A stretch of DNA of 64,000 nucleotides, taken from assembly GCA_902767845.1 (NCBI GenBank), contig CACXIV010000010.1, positions 1 to 64,000 of the forward strand, read 5' to 3'. How positions within the stretch are numbered: the first letter of the stretch is position 1; each line of letters opens with the position of its first letter. This DNA is from an uncultured Ruminococcus sp. (GTDB lineage: Bacteria > Bacillota > Clostridia > Oscillospirales > Acutalibacteraceae). This document shows, piece by piece, positions 41,127 to 50,500 of this stretch. The notes under the pieces are model-generated. The model had not been told where the DNA came from, did not search any database, and worked only from the letters and a program-made list of their open reading frames with translations. The position numbers and the translations under genes are program-made.

Positions 41127-42632
41127 ATGGAAAAATCAGTTTTATGCAGACTAAATTCCGTATCGGAAAAATACCCCGGTAAGACCGCCTTCAGGGATAC
41201 CGAAAACAGCCTGACCTTCGGCGAGTTCAACGAGCTGACAAGGTCGGTGGGAACTTACCTTTCGGGCATAGTTTCGCCCGGAAGCCCCGTCGCGGTAATG
41301 TCCGGCAGACATGTCTACACCCCGGCGTGCTTCCTCGGAGCGGTAAGAGCCGGCTGCTTTTACGCGCCGATGGACGGCGATATGCCCGTTGCGAGGCTCA
41401 ATCAGATATTGGGCGTTATAAAAGCCGGCGTGATGCTTGTCGACAGGGCTCATCTCGAGACCGCCGAAAGCCTTGATTTTGACGGAACGATCGTCGTGAC
41501 GGAGGATATCATCAACACCCCTGCCGACGACGAACTGTTAAAAAGCAGGGAGGACGGCATTGTTTGCACCTCTCCGCTTTACGTCATCTTTACCTCAGGC
41601 TCAACGGGCGTCCCCAAGGGCGTCATCACCTCGCACCAGTCGCTCATGACCTACATAGATTCGGTCGGAAAGGTGCTCTCGATAGACGATACCGACGTTT
41701 TAGGCAACCAGTCTCCGCTCGATTATATCGCGGCTGTACGCGACATTTACCTGCCGCTCAGCTTCGGAGCCTCGACCTTCATCATCCCTAAGAACGAGTT
41801 TGCCGTTCCCGCTCAGCTTTTCGACACCCTCAACCGCGAGAGGATCACCACCCTCTGCTGGAGCGTTGCCGGCGTTGAATTGCCTGCCAAGCTCGGCGCC
41901 TTTGACGTCAGCAAGCCCGAATACCTCAAAAAGCTCTGCTTCTCGGGCTCGGTAATGCCCTGCAAATATCTCAAGCTCTGGCAGGAGAACCTGCCCGACG
42001 TTTTGTATGTCAACCAGTACGGTCCCACCGAGGCGACTGCCTCGTGCACCTACTACGTCGTTGATGAAAAGGTCGACGACGACACCGTGCTGCCGATCGG
42101 CAAACCGTACGACAACTACCGCGTGTTCCTGCTTAACGAGGACAACACCCCCACCGAGCAGGGAAAAATCGGCGAGATCTGCGTCAGCGGACCCATCCTC
42201 GCCCTCGGCTACTACGGCAACGCGGAATATACGCAGAAGTCGTTTGTGCAAAATCCGCTCAATCCCAACTACCGCGAGCTCATCTATAAGACGGGCGACC
42301 TCGGAAGCATGGATCCCGACGGCACACTCAGGTTCCACGGCAGAAAGGACAGGCAGATCAAGCACCTCGGCCACCGTATCGAGCTCGGAGAGATCGAGGA
42401 GGCGGCCAAGAAGATCGAAGGCGTGCTCGACTGCTGCTCGCTCTACAACAAGCCGAAGGAGCACCTTTACCTGTTTTACACCGGCAGCGCGACCTCAAAG
42501 GACATCGTTATCAGTTTCAGAAAGAACATGCCGGCGTTCATGGTTCCGCGCAAGCTAGTCAATCTCGACAAGCTGCCGACCCTGCCCAACGGCAAGATTG
42601 ATATGCAGACATTAAAATCATATTTCAAATAA
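41127..42632 (+). CDS. DltA-like adenylation enzyme with altered substrate pocket
   Basis: The product has 501 residues, the length of DltA. The phosphate loop is VIFTSGSTGVPKGV, with NQYGPTEATASCTYY, YKTGDLGSMDPDGTLRFHGRKDRQIKHLGHRIE and the C-terminal LPNGKID lysine motif. The family activates a carboxylic acid as its adenylate and loads it on a carrier protein. In Bacillus DltA an aspartate (about D197) binds the substrate amino group and a cysteine (about C268) favours D-alanine. The equivalent positions in NQSPLDYIAAVRDIY and KLCFSGSVMP are Ile201 and Ser273. D-alanine is therefore doubtful as substrate. It is first of five co-directional genes. Confidence 0.88.
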   Translation: MEKSVLCRLNSVSEKYPGKTAFRDTENSLTFGEFNELTRSVGTYLSGIVSPGSPVAVMSGRHVYTPACFLGAVRAGCFYAPMDGDMPVARLNQILGVIKAGVMLVDRAHLETAESLDFDGTIVVTEDIINTPADDELLKSREDGIVCTSPLYVIFTSGSTGVPKGVITSHQSLMTYIDSVGKVLSIDDTDVLGNQSPLDYIAAVRDIYLPLSFGASTFIIPKNEFAVPAQLFDTLNRERITTLCWSVAGVELPAKLGAFDVSKPEYLKKLCFSGSVMPCKYLKLWQENLPDVLYVNQYGPTEATASCTYYVVDEKVDDDTVLPIGKPYDNYRVFLLNEDNTPTEQGKIGEICVSGPILALGYYGNAEYTQKSFVQNPLNPNYRELIYKTGDLGSMDPDGTLRFHGRKDRQIKHLGHRIELGEIEEAAKKIEGVLDCCSLYNKPKEHLYLFYTGSATSKDIVISFRKNMPAFMVPRKLVNLDKLPTLPNGKIDMQTLKSYFK

Positions 42633-42655
42633 AGAATTAAAAAGGAGATATTATC

Positions 42656-42883
42656 ATGGATGAATTAATGGAAATCTTGGAAGAACTCAGACCCGACGTA
42701 GATTTTGAAAACGAGACAGCCCTCATCACCGACGGCGTTCTCGACTCCTTCGATATAGTCGCGCTCGTTGGCGAACTCAACGACGCGTTTGACATCGAGA
42801 TCAAGCCCAACAACCTTGTGCCCGAGAACTTCAACTCGGCAAAGGCTATGTACGCTCTTATCGAGCAGCTTCAGGACGAATAA
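42656..42883 (+). CDS. DltC-like acyl carrier protein
   Basis: This 75-residue acidic helical protein has the phosphopantetheine site GVLDSFDIV, with Ser31 as the attachment residue. It starts at ATG 42656 after AAAAAGGAGATATTATC, 23 bases after the adenylation gene and one base before the decarboxylase gene. It should receive the activated acid as a thioester and present it to the decarboxylase and/or the membrane acyltransferase. Confidence 0.92.
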   Translation: MDELMEILEELRPDVDFENETALITDGVLDSFDIVALVGELNDAFDIEIKPNNLVPENFNSAKAMYALIEQLQDE

Positions 42884-42884
42884 T

Positions 42885-44072
42885 ATGAACGATCAAAAAT
42901 TAAGGGAGCTCCTTTCGCGGGTGTCAACTCCCTCGTACATCTTTGACCTCGACCTGTTTAACGAGCGCGCCGGGCTTGTTCACGAGTATTTCGGCGACAA
43001 GGTCGGGATGTGCTTTTCGATAAAGGCAAACCCGTTTCTGCTCGGCAGGCTTCCCGAATGCTTCGACAAGATCGAGGTGTGCAGCCCCGGCGAGCTGACG
43101 ATCTGCGAAAAGACCGGCGTAGATATGAAAAAGATCATATTCTCCGGCGTGAACAAGACGTTTGAGGACGTAGAGCGCGCCGCGGACGACGGAGTCGGCA
43201 CCTTCACGGCGGAGAGCTTTCTCCACCTCGACCTTATCAACGACGCCGCGCTCAGGCGGAACACCGTTTTCCCGGTGCTGCTGCGCGTTACCGACGTAAA
43301 GGGCGGAAGCCAGTTCGGAATGGACGAGTCCGACGTGCTCGGTATCATCAAAAACCGCGCGGACTACAAGGGCGTCGATATCGTCGGCATCCACTATTTT
43401 ACCGGCACTCAAAAGCGCAAGGCAAAGCCGGTCATCCGCGAGCTTGACTACATCGCCGACCTGATCAAAAGGATCGGGGAAGAGTATGATTTCACCGTTC
43501 GCCGCGTAGAGTACGGCACCGGTCTGGCGGTAGATTACTTCGCCGACAACGCCGACGAGCTCGAGCGCGAGCGCCTTGCCGAGATCAGCGAAAAGCTCCG
43601 CGAGACCGCCGAGCTGTGCGAGCTGACAGTGGAGATGGGCAGGTTCTTTGCCGCTCCCTGCGGCTATTACCTGACAAGGGTGATGGACGTTAAGACCAAT
43701 CAGGGAGTTAATTACGCTGTCGTTGACGGCGGAATGAACCAGCTCAAGTACGACGGCCAGCTCCAGGGCATGCAGATCCCGAAAATAATTCACTTAAAGA
43801 ATAATGACGTCACGGGCGACGTTCAGCCGTGGACTCTCTGCGGAAGTCTTTGCACCACAGCGGACGTTTTAACCCGCGCCGTTGAGCTCGACTCGCTCAA
43901 GATCGGCGACGTTCTGGTATTTTGCAGAACGGGAGCCTATTCCTCAATGGAGGGCATGGCGGTATTTTTGAGCAGGGAAATGCCCGTTATCTCGGAGTAT
44001 TCCGAGCGCGACGGACTGACCGTACTGCGCGAAAAGCTGTATACCGACGTCTTTAACACACCAAACAGATAA
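42885..44072 (+). CDS. PLP-dependent amino-acid decarboxylase (LysA/BtrK-like, fold III)
   Basis: The product has 395 residues from ATG 42885. It has an alanine-racemase-like barrel with the PLP lysine in CFSIKANPF (Lys47), SGVNKTFEDVERA, GIHYFTGTQ and GGGMNQL-type segment VVDGGMNQLKYDG. A C-terminal beta domain follows. In true diaminopimelate decarboxylases the substrate motif is CESGD; here it is CTTAD (residues 323-327), so DAP is unlikely. In butirosin synthesis the relative BtrK decarboxylates glutamate while it is bound to a carrier protein. A similar on-carrier role is attractive here because the carrier gene is one base upstream. Canonical dlt operons have no such gene. Confidence 0.85.
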   Translation: MNDQKLRELLSRVSTPSYIFDLDLFNERAGLVHEYFGDKVGMCFSIKANPFLLGRLPECFDKIEVCSPGELTICEKTGVDMKKIIFSGVNKTFEDVERAADDGVGTFTAESFLHLDLINDAALRRNTVFPVLLRVTDVKGGSQFGMDESDVLGIIKNRADYKGVDIVGIHYFTGTQKRKAKPVIRELDYIADLIKRIGEEYDFTVRRVEYGTGLAVDYFADNADELERERLAEISEKLRETAELCELTVEMGRFFAAPCGYYLTRVMDVKTNQGVNYAVVDGGMNQLKYDGQLQGMQIPKIIHLKNNDVTGDVQPWTLCGSLCTTADVLTRAVELDSLKIGDVLVFCRTGAYSSMEGMAVFLSREMPVISEYSERDGLTVLREKLYTDVFNTPNR

Positions 44073-44090
44073 TGATATGGGGATGTAATC

Positions 44091-45713
44091 TTGACCTATA
44101 CCTCAGTTAACTTTATATTTTTTGTACTGGTAACGGCGCTGCTCTACTTCGCCTTGCCTCTTAAAAAGCATAAATGGACGGTACTTCTCGCGGCGAGCGT
44201 GTTTTTCTATCTTGTCGCGGGCTACAGGTACGCCGTTTTCATACTGTTCACCGCGGTCAGCACATATCTGATCGGTCTTTGGGTGGACAAAATCTCCAAG
44301 AGCTCAAAGGCTGTCCTTAAAAAGAACAAGTCCGAATGGGGCAGGGAAGAAAAGAAGAAATACAAAAACAGTATCAAGGTGAAAAAGCGCCTTGTAATGA
44401 GCCTCGCGCTCGTGCTCAACTTCGGCATACTGGCGTTTTTAAAGTATTTCAACTTCTTTTCCGGCAGCCTTAACGACATTTTGGGCAACTTCGGCATCGA
44501 CTTCTCGGCGCCGACACTGGCGCTGTTTTTACCGCTGGGTATCTCGTTCTACACCTTCCAGTCAATGGGATATATCGTAGACGTCTACCGCGAAAAGACC
44601 CCTGCCGAGAAAAATCCGCTCAAATTCATGCTGTTCGTATCGTTCTTTCCGCAGATCGTGCAGGGACCCATCAGCATTTACGACCAGCTTGCCCATCAGC
44701 TTTACGAGCCTCACAGCTTTGACTTCACGCGCTTCAAGCACGGAATGATGCTTATCCTCTGGGGCTTCTTCAAAAAGCTGATTATCGCCGACCGCGCGGT
44801 GACAGCCATCACCGCCGTCACGGATGATTACAACGCCTACGGCGGCTCCACGCTGCTGTTCACTATCCTGCTGTATTCCGTGCAGCTCTACGCCGATTTC
44901 TCGGGCGGTATCGACATCTCCCGAGGCGTAGCGCAGATCTTCGGAATAGATATGATAGAGAATTTCAGGCGCCCGTATTTCTCAAGATCTATCAGCGAAT
45001 ACTGGCGCAGATGGCACATCTCGCTCGGAGCGTGGCTCAAGAATTACCTGTTCTACCCCGTGGCGATGTCAAATCTGTTCATTAACGCCGGCAAAAAGAT
45101 GAAGGCTTCAAGGTTCGGCAAGACCGCCGCCGGAGCGCATGTTTCAAAGGTGCTGCCCACCAGCGTAGCTTCTCTGATCGTGTTCCTCGTAGTAGGTATC
45201 TGGCACGGTGCCGACTGGAAGTACGTCGGCTTCGGCGTGTGGAACGGAGCCATCATCATGGTGAGCATACTGCTCCAGCCGCTGTTTGACTCTATCCTCA
45301 AAAAGCTGCATATCAATCCCAACGCGGTCTGGTACTCCGTGTTCCAAATGCTCCGCACGTTCATAATCGTGCTTGTCGGCTACGTGTTCGACGTAGCGCC
45401 CGGGTTCTCTCAGGCGATGCGCACATTCCGGCTGATACTCACCAACCAGAGCCTTACCGCCGCGCGCGCCGAGATAAGCGAGCTCGGACTCGGCAAAAAG
45501 GACATGCTCGTTATCCTCGCAGGTATCGCAGTGATCTTCATCGTAAGCGTTATCCAGGAGCGCCACCCCTCGACAACGATCAGGGAAATGCTCGACCGCA
45601 AGCCGTTTTTACTCAGGTTCGCGGTGATCTTTATTGGTATCATGGCGGTTATCGTATACGGCGTCTACGGCTCGGGCTACAATCCTGCCGACTTTGTATA
45701 CATGCAGTTCTAA
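44091..45713 (+). CDS. MBOAT-family membrane acyltransferase (DltB-like)
   Basis: The product has 540 residues from TTG 44091 (ATGGGGATG upstream). It is polytopic, with SFFPQIVQGPISIYDQL, EYWRRWHISLGAWLKNYLFYP and the catalytic histidine in VVGIWHGADWKYVGFGVWNG (about residue 373). DltB/AlgI-type MBOATs move an acyl group from an intracellular carrier thioester across the membrane to an extracytoplasmic acceptor. It is longer than typical DltB (about 400) and closer in size to AlgI-type proteins. It lies between the decarboxylase and DltD-like genes of the same operon. Confidence 0.9.
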   Translation: MTYTSVNFIFFVLVTALLYFALPLKKHKWTVLLAASVFFYLVAGYRYAVFILFTAVSTYLIGLWVDKISKSSKAVLKKNKSEWGREEKKKYKNSIKVKKRLVMSLALVLNFGILAFLKYFNFFSGSLNDILGNFGIDFSAPTLALFLPLGISFYTFQSMGYIVDVYREKTPAEKNPLKFMLFVSFFPQIVQGPISIYDQLAHQLYEPHSFDFTRFKHGMMLILWGFFKKLIIADRAVTAITAVTDDYNAYGGSTLLFTILLYSVQLYADFSGGIDISRGVAQIFGIDMIENFRRPYFSRSISEYWRRWHISLGAWLKNYLFYPVAMSNLFINAGKKMKASRFGKTAAGAHVSKVLPTSVASLIVFLVVGIWHGADWKYVGFGVWNGAIIMVSILLQPLFDSILKKLHINPNAVWYSVFQMLRTFIIVLVGYVFDVAPGFSQAMRTFRLILTNQSLTAARAEISELGLGKKDMLVILAGIAVIFIVSVIQERHPSTTIREMLDRKPFLLRFAVIFIGIMAVIVYGVYGSGYNPADFVYMQF

Positions 45714-45777
45714 ATACGAATTTTTGCCCGGATCGGCCGTAACTGCCGGGGCAAAAGCAGAGGCGATATAATAAACT

Positions 45778-47010
45778 ATGAAGAAAAAGCTATACATAAC
45801 AAGGGCGATAAAGATATTCGCGCTGATCATGGCGGTTCTGGTGTGCTCGATGATGCTGCAGCATTATTTTCTGCTTCACTACGACGCCAACAAGATGAGG
45901 CTCGACGGATTCTATATTGAGGAAAAGGATTCCCTCGACGTTGTCCTGGTCGGAGCCAGCGACTGCTATGCGGACTTCATTCCGGGCTTAGCGTATGAAA
46001 AGTACGGAATAACAAGCTATTCCTACGCCACCGCCTCGTGTACCGCCGGAGCCGCAAAGACAATGATAAAAGAGGTAATGCGAACTCAAAATCCGCAGAA
46101 GATTTTGATCGAGATCAATTCCTTCCTCTACGGCTTTGACAACGAGAGCAGAACCTCAAGCGTGCGCAGTTATATCGACAACGTGCCGTATAATCAAAAC
46201 AAAATCGAATATCTCGGGAGCGGAGCCATCCCCGCGACCGAGGACGAGATCGAGTATTACATTCCGCTGATCAAATATCACGGCACATGGAACGACTATC
46301 CCGAGCCCTCGGGCAAGTATATCACCCAGATATTCAGGCAGCATACCGACGGCACCACAAAGCTAAAGGGCTACCGCACCTCGACCTCGATATGCGTTCC
46401 GGATCCCCAATATCCGTGTATCAACGATACTCTCGCTCAAAACGGCAAGACGCTCGCGCTGATGCCGGATTATGAAGAAAAGCTCCGCGACCTGATCGGC
46501 TTTATCAAGGACGAGGGATATGCCGACAAGGTTTTGTTTGTGCGCATGCCTCATCTCGTCAACGCTTCGTTCTACGCTCGTTTCAAGCGCGGAAACGCGG
46601 CAGGGGAGATAATAAAGAGCAGCGGCATGGAGTTTATCAACTTCGAGCGCGATCCCGAAACCCTCGCGTATTCGTACGGCGACTACTATAACGTCGATCA
46701 CCTCAATGTATACGGCGCCGCCAAGTTTACCGACTACCTGTGCGGCATACTCACCCAAAAGTACGGAGTAACAAGCCGCGACCTGACTCAAAAGCAAAAA
46801 CAGAGCTGGGACACCGCCGCGGAGTATTACCACAAGCTGCACGACTACTGCGACAGCTTTATTAAGAACGAGACCGCTAAAACCGGCTATGTTCAGACGA
46901 TCGAGGAAAACTCCAACGTAATGAAGTATATCGACGATTATGCCGAAACCGGCAAATTGCCCGAGAACAAGCCCGACCCCTCAGCCCCGACCGAGGAGCC
47001 GGAGATATAG
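45778..47010 (+). CDS. DltD/SGNH-like extracytoplasmic esterase
   Basis: The product has 410 residues. An N-terminal membrane anchor (about residues 9-30) is followed by an extracytoplasmic SGNH-type domain. VVLVGASDCYADFIPG carries the nucleophile serine, and NVDHLNVYGAAKF supplies the Asp-His pair. A long helical tail and a Pro/Glu-rich C-terminus follow. DltD or AlgJ/X partners of MBOAT proteins complete transfer of the acyl group to the surface polymer. It is the last gene of the operon; the 64-base gap before it has only a weak GC hairpin. Confidence 0.82.
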   Translation: MKKKLYITRAIKIFALIMAVLVCSMMLQHYFLLHYDANKMRLDGFYIEEKDSLDVVLVGASDCYADFIPGLAYEKYGITSYSYATASCTAGAAKTMIKEVMRTQNPQKILIEINSFLYGFDNESRTSSVRSYIDNVPYNQNKIEYLGSGAIPATEDEIEYYIPLIKYHGTWNDYPEPSGKYITQIFRQHTDGTTKLKGYRTSTSICVPDPQYPCINDTLAQNGKTLALMPDYEEKLRDLIGFIKDEGYADKVLFVRMPHLVNASFYARFKRGNAAGEIIKSSGMEFINFERDPETLAYSYGDYYNVDHLNVYGAAKFTDYLCGILTQKYGVTSRDLTQKQKQSWDTAAEYYHKLHDYCDSFIKNETAKTGYVQTIEENSNVMKYIDDYAETGKLPENKPDPSAPTEEPEI

Positions 47011-47031
47011 AAACAAATTCAATAACGCAAC

Positions 47032-47068
47032 AAAGACTTCTCCATAGCGGAGAGGTCTTTTTTGTTTT
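47032..47068 (+). terminator. Intrinsic terminator of the dlt-like operon
   Basis: AAAGACTTCTCC (47032-47043) pairs with GGAGAGGTCTTT (47049-47060; one mismatch or G-T). A T-rich run follows. Confidence 0.9.
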
Positions 47069-47218
47069 AAAAGAATTATGGTTCGTCAAACTGTACACAT
47101 TCCGCCTTTGATTTTTATCCATAATAACGGATGAATTTTTCGCTATCGGCATAAATATTCCGTAAAAGAACCAAAAGCAATAATTTAAACAAATAATAAA
47201 AAATAGACAAAAAAAGTA

Positions 47219-47247
47219 TTGAAAATATACTATTTTAATGTTATAAT
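47219..47247 (+). promoter_or_regulatory. Sigma-A promoter of the giant secreted protein gene
   Basis: TTGAAA at 47219-47224, a 17-base spacer and TATAAT at 47242-47247. Transcription would start near 47254, leaving a leader of about 310 nucleotides before the ATG. Confidence 0.8.
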
Positions 47248-47253
47248 TAATCT

Positions 47254-47400
47254 AACTAAATGTGGGTTGTTATACCCTTTTTCAGCCGATATCATTGGCA
47301 TATATAGTTTTTGCGCAAAAATTTACGCGTGATCGGGCTGTGATATCACTGAGGGTCAGGCAGTAAAAGCTGAACGTCCGAGACGAAGTTATTGTATAGT
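47254..47400 (+). other. Unassigned, potentially switching 5' leader
   Basis: CAGCCGAT (47283-47290) can pair with ATCGGGCTG (47332-47340, one bulge). GATATCA (47288-47294) can instead pair with TGATATC (47341-47347). The two pairings compete or would form a pseudoknot. A perfect palindrome TTTTTGCGCAAAAA (47308-47321) lies between. I could not match it to a riboswitch class I know. Confidence 0.4.
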
Positions 47401-47461
47401 CGTTAGTCGTGAGCCGTTAGAAACGGTAATCCAACTGACGGCTGACGACTGACGACTGACG
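47401..47461. repeat. Long imperfect hairpin repeat in the leader
   Basis: CGTTAGTCGT-G-AGCCGTTAG (47401-47420) pairs with CTGACGGCT-G-ACGACTGACG (47435-47454) through 19 pairs with two G-T wobbles and one G-G. The block ACGACTG is repeated in tandem at its 3' end. A TTAA-rich inverted repeat (AATTAAC/GTTAATT, about 47516-47537) lies next to the gene. Both look like dispersed intergenic repeats rather than coding DNA. Confidence 0.7.
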
Positions 47462-47565
47462 GCACACCGGCAAAGGGAAAGTAAACCGCATTTTTTTACA
47501 CAAACTTTTCAACGGCAATTAACTGTTAACCGTTAATTGTTAATTTGAAAAAAGGAGGAAAAAAT

Positions 47566-50500
47566 ATGAAAACACAAATAAAGCGGCTTTCAAAATCTAC
47601 CCTCGCGGTTCTTTTGTCGGTTTGCTTGCTCATTTCATGCATGACCGTCGGCATTATCGCCACAGACGCGGCGAAAACTACAGAAGAGCGTGTCGGTGCT
47701 GTTGATAACAGCGAGAGCGTGGGGGCGTCAACCTATTATTATCGCGGCGGCTTGAATTCTTGGGGATTGACCGCTATGACTCAGATTTCCGACACCAACC
47801 TATGGTATTATCAGGCTTCGGGTTCCAGTGCTTTTAAAATATGCGATACTACTGATTGGTCTGGAAACAACTATGGGTATAGTTCCAGCAATGTAGTTGA
47901 TGGTGAGTTATCGTTATCAGATGCCGGAGGAAATGATCATAATATTAATGACGAAACCACTTCATCTCATTATATAGTATTCGATTCCTCAAATGTGAAA
48001 ATTTGGGCTCAAACGACTAACCCGACAACAACAAAAACCTTTTATGTATGTAACAGTGACAGTTGGTCGAGTGTGTATGCACACGTTTATTCAGGAGTTT
48101 TGTCTAAGTCTAATTGGCCGGGCGAACAATGCACGGACAGCAATAAAATCGGCACGATAAACGGTAATCCGGTTTATAGCTTTACTGTTTCGTCGTATTA
48201 CACTCGAATTATGTTGAATAATAATAATAATATTCAATATAATCCCAGCGCTGTGTTAGAGGATGGTGCACTGTATTATACACGCGGCAGTACAGGTGAT
48301 GGAGCACCTTGTAAGTCAACATACAATTCTTCTAGTCTAGACAAATGGCAATTGGGATACAATGACGGTTCGGAGCATTATGTAGATTTTTCCAGCAATT
48401 CTGCTACGCTGAGCTTTTCTGCCAACACAACCTATTCTTATTGGATAAAGTACGGCGATACTTATTACAAAAACAACGGTACAATGACTCGTGCAGACTG
48501 CACGAATTGGACATTTACCGAAGACGCGAGTAACGCACATATCACCGCTGATGTAGCTGGTACTTATGTATTTAACTTGGATACATCAAGTGGAGTAAAG
48601 GTCAGCGTTACTTATCCTGCTTTGACTCAAAAGACCGTCACCTTTGGCGTGGACAGCGGCACCTCGTCGAACGGCGGCGCTTTAACAGCTGAAATCGGCG
48701 GTACTCCTATCACAAGCGGTCAGTCATATGATCATGGCTCATCCGTAACCTTTACTGCCACGCCTAATTCGGGTTACAAGACCAAATGGTACAGCGACTC
48801 GGCTTGCACAACCGAGATCAACGGCGCTTCGGGCAACACCTACACCGCGAGCTTGACTGATAACATGACCGTTTACGTCAAATATGTGGCACAAACCTTC
48901 ATCACTATCTATGTGTGTGATAATCAGCCGCTTACCCAAACAGCCAATCACCTTTGCTTCTACACCTTCCACGGCAATACACAGGGCGGAACAGGTGCTT
49001 GGCCGGGAAAAAAGGTTGCTACTGCTCAGGATTCAACCTACAGGGTAACAACTGTCGGCACCATCGACAGCAAAACTGTTTATAAGCTGGAGCTCGATAC
49101 CGACAATTACGGAAACGATACGGGCATTATCATTGACGCAGATGGAAATCAGACCGGTGACCTCACCCTTTCCGACGGCGCGATCTACTTTACAAAGACC
49201 GAAAACAATATTGCGGGCTCTCAGGATATCTTTGATCAGTCCATGCTTGACAACAGCAATGTAAAGAGTTACGTTATCGCCGGTACAAAGAGCTTGGTTG
49301 GCTCCGATCCGTGGAGTACAACCGCTCACCGCATGAAGTATAACTCTAACGGTACGTACACAATTACCTTTAACAACGTAGCGGCTGCTCCCGAATACGG
49401 CACCCTCGCGTTTAAGGTTATTGAATACAATACCAATTGGGTCGCGGCAGATAATACAAACAGCGCGGATAATGTTAACATTGAAAACAACGTTGTTCAG
49501 AAAAAGATCGACAGTGAAGGAAACATCGCGTTTACAACCGGCAAAAAATCAAATATCACGATCACATACGATCCTAATGCTGCTACAAATAGCTTTGTGA
49601 CGATCTCAGCGGCGGATATTCCCTCTACCACTCTGACAACGACCATTTATGTAAATAAAAATAATGTAAACGGCTTGTATGTATGGACTGATACCGATGC
49701 AGAGCCTTTGGGCACATGGAATGCAACAGAAACAAATGTAAGCAGCGTCCAGACGACCGAAACACTCGATGGTTATAGCGGAAGCGCATTTGTAAAGCAT
49801 ACCTTTGAAAGCTCTGATTCAACCTTTAAATACATTGTTAGAAAAGGTTCGAGTCAATCCAGCGATTCATCTTCATATCCTATCGGCGGCACTTATGTCA
49901 TTGATACTCTTACCAATGTTCCCGATATCCTCGGCGGCGGCGGCGGCGGAAACGATACCGACTCAAAATGGGATCCTATATTTGTTGACGGGAATAAGGT
50001 GCCGGCTAAAGACAGAAATAAATTCCTGCTAAGGAGTAATAACCAGGAACCCACAGCAGCCAACTTTACTTCAACCGGTCTTGACGCGTATACTTCCGAC
50101 GGCAAGATCTACTTCAAGATCCCCTATGCCACAATAAGCTCATACAAATATTTTATGCTTGCAGGCACAGATGGCGATTACACCAGCGACTGGTATCAGA
50201 TCACAAACAGCTCGGGTAATTCCATTACCAATGTATTTGTTGACAACAGCGCTTCCGACTATCTGTCCGCGACAAAGAAGGAGTATTACGGTCAGGAAGA
50301 CGGACATAGAGATACAAACTACTTCTATTCACAGGTCACTATTCAGGAAGGCGCTGAGAATACGTTTAAATATGTCGTTCTGGAGATCGACCCGGCGCAG
50401 AGCAAGCGTACCTTTACCTACTACACCTACGGCGCGACGCCTATTGCAAAGAAGCCAAAGATCGTTGTTGAGAACGGCTCATACGGTTATCAGTCCAAGT

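Noticed and set aside
42885..44072. Ordinary diaminopimelate decarboxylase for lysine synthesis (lysA)
   Set aside because: The substrate motif is CTTAD rather than CESGD and the gene is embedded between a carrier protein and an MBOAT acyltransferase.
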